64,000 nt of DNA, taken from positions 1-64,000 of the forward strand of contig NZ_SSMQ01000033.1 in NCBI RefSeq assembly GCF_005144585.1. The letters are read 5' to 3'. Made by a program: the position numbers and the translations under genes. Below, in pieces: positions 8,393-17,010 of this stretch. Numbering within the stretch: position 1 is the first letter of the stretch; every line of letters begins with the position of its first letter. This stretch comes from Polyangium fumosum (lineage in GTDB: Bacteria; Myxococcota_A; Polyangia; Polyangiales; Polyangiaceae). The notes beneath the pieces are model-generated. The model ran no database searches, was not told the origin of the DNA, and saw only the letters and a program-made list of their open reading frames with translations.

Positions 8393-9574
8393 TCAGGTGC
8401 CGAGCGTGACGAGGAGCGCTTCGACCGCCGGAGGCCAGATCGCCTGCGGCTCCGTGAGCATGCCGCGCTCTTCGAGGACCCGGTAAATCGCGAGCGCGCG
8501 GCGCAAGAGAGAGCGCGCCTCCAGCCGCTCGGACGACGTCCCCTCCGCGAGCACCGTGGCCGCGCGGAAGCAAAAGAGCGCGTGATCCCCCTGAATCTCA
8601 GGCACGTCCGGCTGCTCCGACGCGAGCCGCGCCGCGAGCGCGAGGCCCGTCCGGAACGCTTCGAGCGCGCCACGTGGATCCGCCATCGCGCGGAGGACGT
8701 GGCCGATGCGGCCGTACGTGCCGTAAAGGTCACGCCGCGCCTCGTCGTCGTACGTGGACTCGGCGAGGTCCTCGCGGAGCACGAGGCAAGCGCGGTAGGC
8801 CGCGAGCGCCTCTGGTTTCTCGCCCATCGCGCGCAGCACCTCGCCGATGCTCTCGTGGCAACGCGCGAGCGCGCGGCGGCGGTAGATGTCGTCGGGCGCG
8901 TCACGCGCGAGCCGATCCCGCACGACGAGCGCCTCCCTGTACGCCGCGAGCGCACCCGGGCCGTCTCCGGCGGCGAGGAGCGCGTCGGCGTACCGGTCGC
9001 GCGTGAGCGCGACGAGGGAGCGATGATCCTGATCGTCGGGCGCGCCCTCGGCGAGGCGCTCGGCGAGCGTCATGCCGCGCTGGAAAGCGGCCGCCGCCGC
9101 GGCCTCGCGCTCGTCTTCGAGCAAGTAGTCGCCGACCATGACGTGGCAGAGGGTGACGCCCGTGAGCACGCCGGCGATGGCCTCGCGGAAGAGCTCCTCT
9201 TGGTGTTCGGCGTCGTCGAGGGAGCGACCATCCCGCGGGTAGAGGGTGCGATCCGAAAGCAGGCCGGCTTGCTCCGGCGCGCCGGCGCGGGCGCGGAGCG
9301 GGATCACCACGGCCCGCTTGTCACGCTCCATCGCGAGGCCCTCGCGCAACGTCGTCTCCACGGCCGAGCCGGACGCGAGGGCCTCGGGGCTCGCGAGCAC
9401 CACGATCACGTCGGCGGTGCGGAGGCGGGAGCGCGTGTCCTGCGGGGGGGCCGCCTGCACGGATTCCCGTACGATCCCGGCTTCGACGAAGGTCGCGAGC
9501 CGCGCGCAGAGCTCCTCGCGGATCACCTGATCCCCGGGGGCGGAGGACACGAAGAGCTCGACGGCGTGGTGCAT
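8393..9574 (-). CDS. TIR-domain/TPR protein
   Basis: This encodes 393 residues. Residues 1-130 fit a bacterial TIR domain: beta-strand 1 with VELFVSSAPGDQVIREEL, then RLRTADVIVVLASPEAL, a Glu-containing helix (ETTLREGLAMERDKR), VVIPLRAR, and the trailing YPRDGRSLDDAEHQEELF block usual in TIR_2 proteins. Residues 150-390 are TPR units of the form DRYADALLAAGDGPGALAAYREAL, repeated about five times. Many bacterial TIR domains cleave NAD+ or make cyclic ADP-ribose signals in immunity; the Glu in the AVETTL helix is the candidate catalytic residue. The gene diverges from the caspase-like TPR gene at 9717 across about 140 bp, so the two may be co-regulated. The immune role is inferred. Confidence 0.75.
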   Translation of the reverse strand: MHHAVELFVSSAPGDQVIREELCARLATFVEAGIVRESVQAAPPQDTRSRLRTADVIVVLASPEALASGSAVETTLREGLAMERDKRAVVIPLRARAGAPEQAGLLSDRTLYPRDGRSLDDAEHQEELFREAIAGVLTGVTLCHVMVGDYLLEDEREAAAAAAFQRGMTLAERLAEGAPDDQDHRSLVALTRDRYADALLAAGDGPGALAAYREALVVRDRLARDAPDDIYRRRALARCHESIGEVLRAMGEKPEALAAYRACLVLREDLAESTYDDEARRDLYGTYGRIGHVLRAMADPRGALEAFRTGLALAARLASEQPDVPEIQGDHALFCFRAATVLAEGTSSERLEARSLLRRALAIYRVLEERGMLTEPQAIWPPAVEALLVTLGT

Positions 9575-9716
9575 GACGGCGACTCGCGTCCCATCTTACC
9601 AGCCCCGCGCCTCCCGAGGCTGCCGTTCCCGTGCTCTCTTTGAAATCGAGAGATCCGAGCCGATCCCTGGTAAATTCGCCCCTTGATAGGGACCAACCCC
9701 TGAGGACACGGGCCTG

Positions 9717-11309
9717 ATGCGACTCTTGATCACCGCGATTTCAGCGCAGGACGGCGTCACGAGCGCGCCCCTTGCGGCCACGGGCGCAGGGCAGCTCAAG
9801 AGCCGCCTCGGTCGCGAAGACGCCGCGTTCCAGGTCGCGGAGGCCGATCCCGGCCGCGACCTGGCCGAGCAGATCGAGGCTCTGCTCGCCGAGCGCGGGC
9901 CGAGCTTCCGCGACCCCGTGATGCTCTACGTGGCGTGCCCCGCGCTCCTGTCGATCGACGGCGAGCTCTTCCTGTCCCTCGATCCAAGGAACCCCACCGT
10001 CGGCGACGCGCTCGCAGACGTCGCGGCCGTGCTACGTGACGGCGCGCCCGGGCCAAAGCTCATCGTGCTCGAGCTCGCGGACGCGAAGCTCGGGCTCGAT
10101 CCGACGCGCGCCGAGGTGCTCGTGCGCGCAGCAGAAGCAGCGACCGATCCGGCCACGAGCGGCATCGAGCTGATCCTCGGCGCGCGCCCGCGCACAGCCG
10201 ACGCCGCAAGCTTGCCGCTCGCGCAAGCGATGGTCGCCGAGCTCGACGCGCTGCCGAGCGGGCGGACCTTGACCTCACGAGGCCTCTTCGATCGGCTCAT
10301 GAGCAAGCTGCGCGAGTCCGTGCCCTGCCTCCACCACGCACGCGCGAAGGTGAGCTTCGAACTCGTCGTAGGCAAGCCAGGGCGGCGCGACTCGACCTCC
10401 ACGATGCCCGCGCCACGCCTCGACGTGCTGCCGCGGAGCGCGACGCCGCCGCCACCCGCAGCGCAGGCCGTGCTGCCGCCGCCGCCACCCGCAGCGCAGC
10501 TCGTGCCTCCGCCTGCCGAGGAGCCGCGCCCGGCGCCGCGCGAGCCCGAAGTCTCGTTCGCGTTGCCACGCCCGCCGCGCACGTTCCATCCGCCGCCGCC
10601 GCCGGACGACGTGGATCTCACGTGGGCCGAGGAAAACGAAGACTGGGGCAGCATGCCGCGCGTGATCCCGCTGGCACGCCCACTCGCCGCGCCACCCGGC
10701 GCCTCGCTCCCACCACCGCCGATGGCGACGAGCAGCGGAAGCACCTCAATCCTCGGGACGGACGGGCCGATCTCGAGCCCCATCTCCGGCCGCGAGATCT
10801 CTCCCTTCGCGCGGTACACCGTCGAAGGCGAGCTGCTCGCATCCCAAGGCGATCCCAACGGCGCAATCGCCGCCTTCCGCAAGGCGCTCTCCGTGCTCGG
10901 CCCCAGCGGCGATCCACACGCGCGCGCCGAGATGTACGTGCGCATCGGCGAGCTCCGGTCACGGCACGGCGAACCAGACGACGCGATCTCGGACTTCGAG
11001 AAGGCACTCGCGCTGCGCCCCGGCCACATCCCCGCGCTCGAATCGCTCCTCCTGCTCTGCGTGTCCACGCGCGACTGGCGCGGCGTGATGAGCGCCGAAG
11101 AGCGTCTGCTCGCAGCGCTGCCAAGCGACACGCTCCGCTTCGAACGACTCATCGAGTTCGCCTCACGCTGGGAAGGCGAAGCAGAGAAACCCGCACGCGC
11201 GCGTCTGCTCTTCGAACGAGCACGCGAGGTGCGCCCGCAAGATCCGATCGTGGTCGAACAAATCCGTCGACTCGCGCTGAAGTCACTACCGCCAGCACCG
11301 CGGGAGTGA
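9717..11309 (+). CDS. Caspase-like (catalytically degenerate) N-terminus, Pro-rich linker, TPR C-terminus
   Basis: This encodes 530 residues. Residues 1-220 follow the order of a caspase/peptidase C14 domain: a DPVMLYVACPALLSIDGELFL strand region where active members have a FAGHG-like motif, then PKLIVLELADAKLG where active members have the DACRSG Cys loop, and finally TSRGLFDRLMSKL. Both the His and the Cys are absent, so it is probably a pseudoprotease. Residues 235-350 are Pro/Ala-rich (PPPPPAAQ blocks). Residues 360-525 hold TPRs (YTVEGELLASQGDPNGAIAAFRKAL, YVRIGELRSRHGEPDDAISDFEKAL). The start ATG lies at the end of a 140-bp divergent promoter region shared with the TIR gene. The caspase-fold call is by motif order only and is moderately sure; the TPRs are clear. 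Confidence 0.6.
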   Translation: MRLLITAISAQDGVTSAPLAATGAGQLKSRLGREDAAFQVAEADPGRDLAEQIEALLAERGPSFRDPVMLYVACPALLSIDGELFLSLDPRNPTVGDALADVAAVLRDGAPGPKLIVLELADAKLGLDPTRAEVLVRAAEAATDPATSGIELILGARPRTADAASLPLAQAMVAELDALPSGRTLTSRGLFDRLMSKLRESVPCLHHARAKVSFELVVGKPGRRDSTSTMPAPRLDVLPRSATPPPPAAQAVLPPPPPAAQLVPPPAEEPRPAPREPEVSFALPRPPRTFHPPPPPDDVDLTWAEENEDWGSMPRVIPLARPLAAPPGASLPPPPMATSSGSTSILGTDGPISSPISGREISPFARYTVEGELLASQGDPNGAIAAFRKALSVLGPSGDPHARAEMYVRIGELRSRHGEPDDAISDFEKALALRPGHIPALESLLLLCVSTRDWRGVMSAEERLLAALPSDTLRFERLIEFASRWEGEAEKPARARLLFERAREVRPQDPIVVEQIRRLALKSLPPAPRE

Positions 11310-11334
11310 ACTCTCTCGAAGGCGTTGCGCCGGG

Positions 11335-11670
11335 GTTTCACCCCGGGCCCCGACCAGGGGTTGTCCACCCCTGGACCCGGACCAGCGAGGCGCTGGACCC
11401 GGGGTCGATGAACTGCGCGATGCGCAGTTCATCGAACAGCCGGTGGCAAGACCGGCGACGACGTTGCCAACGCAAAGCGCGGCGCTGCTGGTTCAACGGG
11501 CAACGCACACCTCGCCGGCTTGACACCCACCTCCGTGGTCTTGCCACCGGCCCGTTGGAAGAACTGCGCATCGCGCAGTTCTTCCACCTCGGTCCAGGCC
11601 GTGCCTGGTCCGGGGTCGAGGGGGCGGACAGCCCCCCGCGGGGTCCGGGGCAGCGCCCCGGCGCGGCGGC
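11335..11670. repeat. Nested inverted-repeat element (non-coding)
   Basis: The 11310-11686 gap has no credible gene but is full of nested palindromes. A 21-base segment, itself palindromic (GAACTGCGCG and GCGCAGTTC halves), lies at 11410-11430 and appears as its reverse complement at 11561-11581. A 15-base arm GCCGGTGGCAAGACC at 11439-11453 pairs perfectly with 11537-11551, and GTTGCC (11463) pairs with GGCAAC (11499). Outside these, small hairpins CCAGGGGT/ACCCCTGG (11354/11367) and CCAGCG/CGCTGG (11382/11391) are mirrored in modified form on the right side. The whole folds as one large cruciform or RNA structure. It resembles a dispersed REP/MITE-like element; no transposase is present. Confidence 0.75.
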
Positions 11671-11686
11671 GTCGTCTCCACCCGCG

Positions 11687-11974
11687 TCAGGCGATCGACT
11701 CGGCCTCGTACATTTTGATCTGCGCCTTTGTCATCGCTTCTTCGCCGCGGAGGCCTTTGTGGTGTTTGCGGAACAGCTCGGAGCGTGGGTAGGCGAGGAA
11801 GGCTTCGCGTGTGGACCAGCGGGAGACGGCGAGCAATGCGCCTTCGTCTTGCCAGAGCTCGATGCCTAGGAATCCTTCGAACTGGTCGAGGTCGTGCGCC
11901 GTGTCGCGGAAGGCCCGCCTGATCCGTGCAAGCTCGGGCTCGGGGGCCTGGATGGTGTTGACCACGACGTACAT
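11687..11974 (-). CDS. ABM-domain monooxygenase-like protein
   Basis: This encodes 95 residues starting MYVVVNTIQAPEPEL at the ATG at 11974, which is preceded by a good AAGGAG ribosome-binding site. Longer upstream starts lack such a site. The fold pattern is that of the antibiotic-biosynthesis monooxygenase (ABM)/HmoA dimeric ferredoxin-like family: an N-terminal strand, then FEGFLGIELWQDEGALLAVSRWSTREAFLAY, and a His-containing helix FRKHHKG. Members include haem-degrading enzymes and quinone-forming monooxygenases; substrate prediction from sequence is unreliable. It stands alone next to the nested repeat element and upstream of nothing obviously related. Confidence 0.7.
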   Translation of the reverse strand: MYVVVNTIQAPEPELARIRRAFRDTAHDLDQFEGFLGIELWQDEGALLAVSRWSTREAFLAYPRSELFRKHHKGLRGEEAMTKAQIKMYEAESIA

Positions 11975-12128
11975 GCGTGACTCCTTCGAGACAGAGCGCG
12001 CGTGGCGCGTGCACGTTCGGGGCAAACCGTGTTCCACCCCCGACGTGGAAAAGCCTGTAGCATGGGGGCCGGAGCGTTTGCCATGACCACCGGCGCGCGC
12101 GAAGTACGCGCGCTGAGCGCTCGTGGGA

Positions 12129-12905
12129 TCAGCTCTTCTCCGAGGGATGCCACCGCCGGAGCAGGAGCCAGCCGCCGAGGTTCGTCGCGCCGAACAAGCC
12201 GAGCCCGAGCGCCGAGGCGCAGAGCACGGCCGCGAAGAGCAGGTCGGTTCGGAGCTGCCGCGGCGCGCTCATGATGAGGATGCCGAGCCCGGGCGTCCCC
12301 TCGGCGAAGCCTGCCACGAATTCTCCGACGATGGCCCCGATCACTGCGAGCCCGCCGGCGATGCGCAGGCCTGTCACGATGCTCGGCAGGGACGAAGGCA
12401 GGCTCAGGAGCAGGAGCGTGCGCAGCTTGCCCGCGCCGTACAGGCGGAAGAGGTCGCGCAGCGCGGGCTCCACGGATCGTAGCCCCGAGAGCGCGTTCGC
12501 CACGACCGGGAACACGCTCACGATGAAGGCCGACACGCTCACGGCGCGCTCGCCTGGCCCGAACCAGAGCACGAGCAGCGGCGCGATGGCCACGATCGGC
12601 ACGGTCTGCAGGAAGACGGCGTAGGGGTAAAAGGCACGCTCGAGCAGGCGCGAGGCCGAGAGCGCCACGGCCACGAGCACGCCGATCACCCCGGAGAGCG
12701 CGAAACCGAGCAGCGCGCTCTTGGCCGTCGTCCAGGTCGCGAGCCCGAGCGTGGTCGCGTCGGCGGCGAACGCGGCGGCGATCTGGCTCGGCGGCGGCAG
12801 CAGATACGCGGGCACTGCGAGCACGCGCACGAGCGCCTCCCAGGCGCCGAGCAAGAGCACGAGCGAGAGCAGGGGCGGGGCCGCGGCGGCGAGGGACGTC
12901 TTCAC
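12129..12905 (-). CDS. ABC transporter permease (nitrate/sulfonate/taurine type)
   Basis: This encodes 258 residues, very hydrophobic, with about six membrane segments. It carries the conserved SsuC/TauC-type pattern YLLPPPSQIAAAF near the N-terminus and the cytoplasmic EAA-like loop (LFRLYGAGKLRTLLLLSLPSSLPSIVTGLR) that docks on the ATPase. The GTG at 12905 overlaps the stop of the ATPase gene by four bases (GTGA), indicating translational coupling. The longer reading with a start at 13055 only adds Arg-rich shadow sequence. The substrate is not predictable: sulfonates, nitrate, pyrimidines or related compounds are all possible. No periplasmic binding protein is seen beside it. Confidence 0.85.
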   Translation of the reverse strand: MKTSLAAAAPPLLSLVLLLGAWEALVRVLAVPAYLLPPPSQIAAAFAADATTLGLATWTTAKSALLGFALSGVIGVLVAVALSASRLLERAFYPYAVFLQTVPIVAIAPLLVLWFGPGERAVSVSAFIVSVFPVVANALSGLRSVEPALRDLFRLYGAGKLRTLLLLSLPSSLPSIVTGLRIAGGLAVIGAIVGEFVAGFAEGTPGLGILIMSAPRQLRTDLLFAAVLCASALGLGLFGATNLGGWLLLRRWHPSEKS

Positions 12906-13708
12906 GGCGCCTCCCCCGCGAGGAGCGCGTCCTGCAGCGGACCGAGCGCGCGCGCGAAGTGAGGATCGCTGCGCAGGGAGGCGGCGCGCTCGCGCGGGAG
13001 ATCGATCGGCGTATCGAGCAGGATCCGCGCCGGGCGCCGGGAGAACACGATGCATCGCTCGGCGAGGTAGGCGGCCTCTGCGTTCGAATGCGTGACGAAG
13101 AGGACGGTCATGCCGAGGTCGAGCCAGAGCGCGCGGAGCTGATCGTCGAGCCTTTGGCGTGTGAGCTCGTCGAGGGCGGCGAAGGGCTCGTCGAGCAGGA
13201 GGATGCTCGGGCGCGTGACGAGGGCGCGGGCCAAGGAGACGCGCATCTTCATGCCGCCCGAGAGTTCTGCCGGATGCCGCGCCGCCGCGTCGCCGAGGCC
13301 GACCTGCTGGAGCGCGACGAGGGCCTGCGCGCGCCGCTCGTCCCGGCCGACGCCCGCGAGCTCGAGCGGCAAGGCGGCGTTGTCGAGCACGTTGCGCCAG
13401 GGCAAGAGGTGGGCGTCCTGGAACACGTAGGCGATGCGGGGCCGCTCGGCGCCCTCCGGGGCGAGGAGCTTGACGGAGCCGCCGTCGGCCTGGTCGAGCC
13501 CGGCGACGAGCCGGAGGAGCGTGGATTTGCCGCAGCCGGAGGGGCCGAGCAGGGCGACGAAGGTGCCGGCGGCGACGTCGAGGTCGAGGCCGTCGAGCAC
13601 GACGCCGCTGCCGGCAAAGACACGCCGCGCGCGCTCGACGAGGACCCGCACCCCGCCCGGGCGAGGCGCGTCCGCTGCGAGGCCGGGTGCGAGGACCAGG
13701 GAGGTCAT
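12902..13708 (-). CDS. ABC transporter ATP-binding protein (SsuB/TauB type)
   Basis: This encodes 268 residues. Motifs visible in order: Walker A GPSGCGKST, Q-loop (YVFQDAHLLPWRNV), signature LSGGMKMRVSLARAL, Walker B ILLLDEPFAALD and the H-switch VTHSNAEAAYLAERCIV. The LPWRNV and SGGMKMRV forms are characteristic of the sulfonate/nitrate/taurine importer ATPases. The ATG at 13708 overlaps the stop codon of the upstream GT39-like gene (ATGA), and its stop overlaps the permease start. So at least three genes are translationally coupled even though the first looks unrelated. An interruption or missing partner gene for substrate binding is an inference from the window only. Confidence 0.88.
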   Translation of the reverse strand: MTSLVLAPGLAADAPRPGGVRVLVERARRVFAGSGVVLDGLDLDVAAGTFVALLGPSGCGKSTLLRLVAGLDQADGGSVKLLAPEGAERPRIAYVFQDAHLLPWRNVLDNAALPLELAGVGRDERRAQALVALQQVGLGDAAARHPAELSGGMKMRVSLARALVTRPSILLLDEPFAALDELTRQRLDDQLRALWLDLGMTVLFVTHSNAEAAYLAERCIVFSRRPARILLDTPIDLPRERAASLRSDPHFARALGPLQDALLAGEAP

Positions 13709-15417
13709 GGCGTCCCTTGGGTCGCCTCCAGGTACACGTCCATCTGGCCGATCGACGTGTGGTGCACGTATTTCTCGTCGAGCAGCCGCTGCATCTCCGG
13801 GAAATCGCGCATCGAGTCCGCCGAGTCGAAGGCGTCGCCCGTCACGTGCGGGAAGACGTCGTAATGCTCGACCACGATCGCCGCGGGGGGCGCCTTTTCG
13901 AGATCGGCGAGCAGGACCTTCCGGTGCTCCTCCTTGGCCCAGGAGACGCGCTGCGGGACGTTGTAGATGTACCGGGTCGCCGCGGCGCGCTCGGCCATGT
14001 CGTAGATCGACGGCTCGAAGCCCCACACGAAAATGGGGCGGTTCGCGGGGACCACGCTCCGGAGCAGATCGGCCACGGCGCGGTTCGTCACGGTATTCAC
14101 GTCGGCCACGCTGGCGAGCTCGTCGAGGCCCCGCTGATTGCCGAGCCCGTCGGCCACGAGGGCCAGGCGTTTTTGCGTGCGCACGAGGAACGAGCCCGGG
14201 ACGTCCTTCGTGGCCGTCCGGCCGAAGGGCACGATCAGGAGCACCAGGAAAAAACCGGCCATGCCGAGCGCCCCGCGCGCCCGCGCCCGCTGGGAGAGGG
14301 CGTGATACCCGAGCGCGGCGACGAGCCCGGTGAGCGGCCAGGTCGCGCCGTAATGGTAGGGGAAAAACTTCCCCTGCATGGCCACGCCGACGAGGTGGAT
14401 GAATGCAATGCCGAGCGCGAGCAAGGCGAGCGGCCGCTCGCGCGCGCCCAGGCCGAAGCCGAGCGCGAGGAGCAGGCCCACCGTGGGGACACTCCCGTAT
14501 TGCTGGAACCACTCGGTGAAGGCCCAATAAAACATCGCCGTCGGGGCCGCGCCGTGCCAGCCGAGCGCCGTGTAATAGGGCGTGAAGACGAACAGGACGC
14601 GGTGCAGGTCCCCGAGCGCGCCCCGCGCGGCGAACCAGGCCGCGCAGAGCACAATGGGAATCGCCCCGCCCGCCGCGAGGAGCAGCGAGGGGCGAAGGAG
14701 GCCACGGGCGGCGGCGCGCAGGCGCTCGATCGTCGGGCGCGTGGGATCCGTATCCCACCACGCGGGCAGGAGCGCGACGAACGCGGCGCCGCCCACGAGC
14801 GGCGGCTTGAGGAGACCGGCGAATCCGAAGAGGAAGCCCGCGACGAGCCAATCCCGCGCCTTCGTCGCCGCGGCGGAGGGCAGGCCGGACGGGCCTCTCC
14901 GTGGGGCGCAGAGCAGGGCGGCGATCGTGATCATGCCGCCGAAGGACTCGGGCTGGGACGTGTGCCAGAAGTCGAGCTGCGCGTGGACGAGGACGCTGAT
15001 CGTGGCGGCGAGGAGCCCGAGCGTGCGGCTGCCCCAGAAGCGAAGCGTGAGGCGCGTCATGCCGAGCGTCATGAGCGCGAGGCCAAAGACCTCGAGGACG
15101 CGGATGCCCACCTGCGCGGAGCCGAAGAGGAGCCGGGCGAGGGCGTAGATCAGGAAAATCCCGGGGGGCTTGAAGTCCCAGGCGTCGCGATAGGGCATCC
15201 CGCCTTCGAGCACGGTGCGCGCGACGACCGTGTAGATGCCCTGGTCGCGGCCGTGGCCGAACAGGAGGATCTGGCCGAACAGGAAGACGAGCGCGGCGAG
15301 GCACGTGGCGACGAGCGCGCGTTCGGCGAGGAGGTCGAGCTGGCCCGGGATCACGGGCGCCGGGGGCGGCGTTTCACGCTCGGGGGCGGAGGACGGGTCG
15401 TCGGCGGCGAGAGTCAC
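13705..15417 (-). CDS. GT39/ArnT-like integral membrane glycosyltransferase
   Basis: This encodes 570 residues with about ten predicted membrane helices. The first periplasmic loop has the GT-C-like acidic/aromatic pattern GRDQGIYTVVARTVLEGGMPYRDAWDFKPPG, resembling the PMT/ArnT family (DxD-like Arg-Asp and a conserved F/W-D-x-K-P-P). Enzymes of this superfamily use polyprenyl-phosphate sugars at the outer face of the membrane. The C-terminal third is a soluble domain (EKAPPAAIVVEHYDVFPH). The gene is translationally coupled to the ABC ATPase downstream. Whether they share a pathway is unclear. The family call is moderately firm; donor and acceptor are unknown. Confidence 0.75.
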   Translation of the reverse strand: MTLAADDPSSAPERETPPPAPVIPGQLDLLAERALVATCLAALVFLFGQILLFGHGRDQGIYTVVARTVLEGGMPYRDAWDFKPPGIFLIYALARLLFGSAQVGIRVLEVFGLALMTLGMTRLTLRFWGSRTLGLLAATISVLVHAQLDFWHTSQPESFGGMITIAALLCAPRRGPSGLPSAAATKARDWLVAGFLFGFAGLLKPPLVGGAAFVALLPAWWDTDPTRPTIERLRAAARGLLRPSLLLAAGGAIPIVLCAAWFAARGALGDLHRVLFVFTPYYTALGWHGAAPTAMFYWAFTEWFQQYGSVPTVGLLLALGFGLGARERPLALLALGIAFIHLVGVAMQGKFFPYHYGATWPLTGLVAALGYHALSQRARARGALGMAGFFLVLLIVPFGRTATKDVPGSFLVRTQKRLALVADGLGNQRGLDELASVADVNTVTNRAVADLLRSVVPANRPIFVWGFEPSIYDMAERAAATRYIYNVPQRVSWAKEEHRKVLLADLEKAPPAAIVVEHYDVFPHVTGDAFDSADSMRDFPEMQRLLDEKYVHHTSIGQMDVYLEATQGTP

Positions 15418-15473
15418 CGGGGCGACGTTCTAGTCGGGATCGGCGGAGGCTCCAACCAATTTGGGCCCGTCCG

Positions 15474-16400
15474 TCAGATGCGGTACGTCCGTTCGATCGC
15501 GGCCACGAAGAGCGGCGCTGCGGACTCGATGGCGCTCGTCGCGAGCTGCTGGCTGCCGGGGTGCGAGTCGGTGCCGAGGATGTGCTCGAACATGCCGCTC
15601 GCGCGGAGTTTTTCGAGGGCGCCGGGGGGCAGGACGAGGTGGCTCGCGACGGCGTGGCAGCGCGTCGCGCCCGCGGCGAGGTAGGCCGCGGCGGCCTGGA
15701 TGAGCGAGGATCCCGTGCGGATCATGTCGTCGTAGATGACGACCTCGCGGCCGCGGACGTCGGCGTTGACGCCGGTGACGGCGAGCTTGCCCGTGTCGGG
15801 ATCACGGCGCTTGTAGACGAACGCGGGCTCGACATCGAGGTCACGCGCGAGGCTCTGGACCCACTTGGCGCGGCCGGCGTCGGTGGCGCCGAGCAGGTAC
15901 GAGCGGCCGTCCATCGTGCGCTGGATGAGCTTCGTGACGAGCGACGCGCCGTAGAGGTGGTGGGTGACGTGGCTGTCGCCAAAGTAGTAGGGGATGCCGT
16001 CGGTGTGGAGGTCGAAGAGGTAGACGCGCGTGCCGCCCTCGCAGGGCGGGATGGCCGAGACGAGGCGCGCGCGGGTCTTCGCGGTGACGACCTCGCCGGG
16101 CAGGACGGCGCGCTCCATGGTGGCGTAGCCGAAATACGGCATGACGATGGAGAGGGAGCGGGCGCCGCCGGTGCTGATGGCGCAGCCGAGGTCGTAGAGC
16201 TCGAGCCAGTCGAGGTCGGTGGGGGTGCCGCCGAGCAGCACGACGTCGCGGCCCCACGGGTCCTCGGCGACGCGGAGATACCGCTCGCCGTCGGGGAAGG
16301 TCTTGTGCACGATCTCGCCGCGATCGAGTTCGCCGGCCGCGAGGAAACGGGGCTCGAGGTAGGCGTACGAGGAGATCGTGAAGAGGAGCTTTCTGGCCAT
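15474..16400 (-). CDS. Divergent ribose-phosphate pyrophosphokinase
   Basis: This encodes 308 residues from the ATG at 16400 (MARKLLFTISSYAYLEPRF). PRPP synthetase makes 5-phosphoribosyl-1-diphosphate from ribose-5-phosphate and ATP. Seen: MPYFGYATMERA where ordinary enzymes have PYxRQDRK, RVYLFDLHTDGIPYYFGD (the DLHxxQIQGFF region), KRRDPDTG, and the PRPP-loop VVIYDDMIRTGSSL. The missing RQDRK and altered loop show it belongs to a side branch of the family, so it may not be the main housekeeping enzyme. PRPP is also used by histidine synthesis, represented here by hisF at 57 kb, but the two genes are far apart. It is divergent from the gene at 16461 with about 60 bp between them. Confidence 0.8.
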   Translation of the reverse strand: MARKLLFTISSYAYLEPRFLAAGELDRGEIVHKTFPDGERYLRVAEDPWGRDVVLLGGTPTDLDWLELYDLGCAISTGGARSLSIVMPYFGYATMERAVLPGEVVTAKTRARLVSAIPPCEGGTRVYLFDLHTDGIPYYFGDSHVTHHLYGASLVTKLIQRTMDGRSYLLGATDAGRAKWVQSLARDLDVEPAFVYKRRDPDTGKLAVTGVNADVRGREVVIYDDMIRTGSSLIQAAAAYLAAGATRCHAVASHLVLPPGALEKLRASGMFEHILGTDSHPGSQQLATSAIESAAPLFVAAIERTYRI

Positions 16401-16460
16401 GGCAGCGCGGGTTCTCCTCGCCCATCTTGGCGCCGTTGTCACGTCTGGAAGGAGGAACCC

Positions 16461-17006
16461 ATGCGAAAAATCGTGTCCCCCGGCCCGCTCGTGTCCACCC
16501 TCGCCGTGCTCCTGCCGCTCGCGGCGCTGGGCGTCCCGGGCGTCGCGCGGGCGGACGAGGCTGCGCCGCCTGCGGAGGGGAAGGCGGAGGAGCGAGGCGG
16601 ATGGGATGGCCGGTTCGTCGCGGGGATGAGCGCGTTCGGGGTGTCGGCGGTGTCGCTGGGGCTCGGGATTCTGTCGACGTATCAGGTCTCCGAGGCGAAC
16701 GAGGCCATCCGAACGAGCGTGTTCGCGTCGCAGTTCACGCACCAGCAAAACGCGTGCATCGCGGCGGAGGCGTCGGCGGATCCGGGGGCGGCGTTCATCC
16801 GGGAGACGTGCGCGCGGGGGAATACGTACAATACGCTTCAGCACGTGATGTACGGGCTGCACGTGGGGGCGGCATTCGCGGGGACGTATCTGATCGTGAC
16901 GAGCATTCTCGCGGGGGAGAAGAAGGCGGCGGCGGGGAGCGGGGTGGCGGTGGTGCCGGTGGTTTCGGCGGGGTATGGGGGGGTGGTGGTGAGCGGGGGG
17001 TTTTGA
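16461..17006 (+). CDS. Small exported membrane protein of unknown function
   Basis: This encodes 181 residues starting MRKIVSPGPLVSTLAVLL after a strong AAGGAGGA site. It has a signal peptide ending near VARA-DEAA, two hydrophobic segments (MSAFGVSAVSLGLGILSTYQV and MYGLHVGAAFAGTYLIVTSIL) separated by a Cys-containing loop (NACIAAEAS, RETCARGNTY), and a Gly/Val-rich terminus (VAVVPVVSAGYGGVVVSGGF). No family was recognised. The last ~70 bases of this gene are found twice more, degenerated, at 17782 and 19034, each time directly downstream of a small lipoprotein gene. This shows that this gene's 3' end was the left edge of the duplicated lipoprotein cassette. Confidence 0.7.
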   Translation: MRKIVSPGPLVSTLAVLLPLAALGVPGVARADEAAPPAEGKAEERGGWDGRFVAGMSAFGVSAVSLGLGILSTYQVSEANEAIRTSVFASQFTHQQNACIAAEASADPGAAFIRETCARGNTYNTLQHVMYGLHVGAAFAGTYLIVTSILAGEKKAAAGSGVAVVPVVSAGYGGVVVSGGF

Positions 17007-17010
17007 GGGG

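Noticed and set aside
12902-15304. One 800-residue coding frame covering the ABC ATPase and the membrane transferase
   Set aside because: The first two-thirds are Arg/Pro-rich shadow sequence of the transferase gene; the ATPase has its own ATG at 13708.
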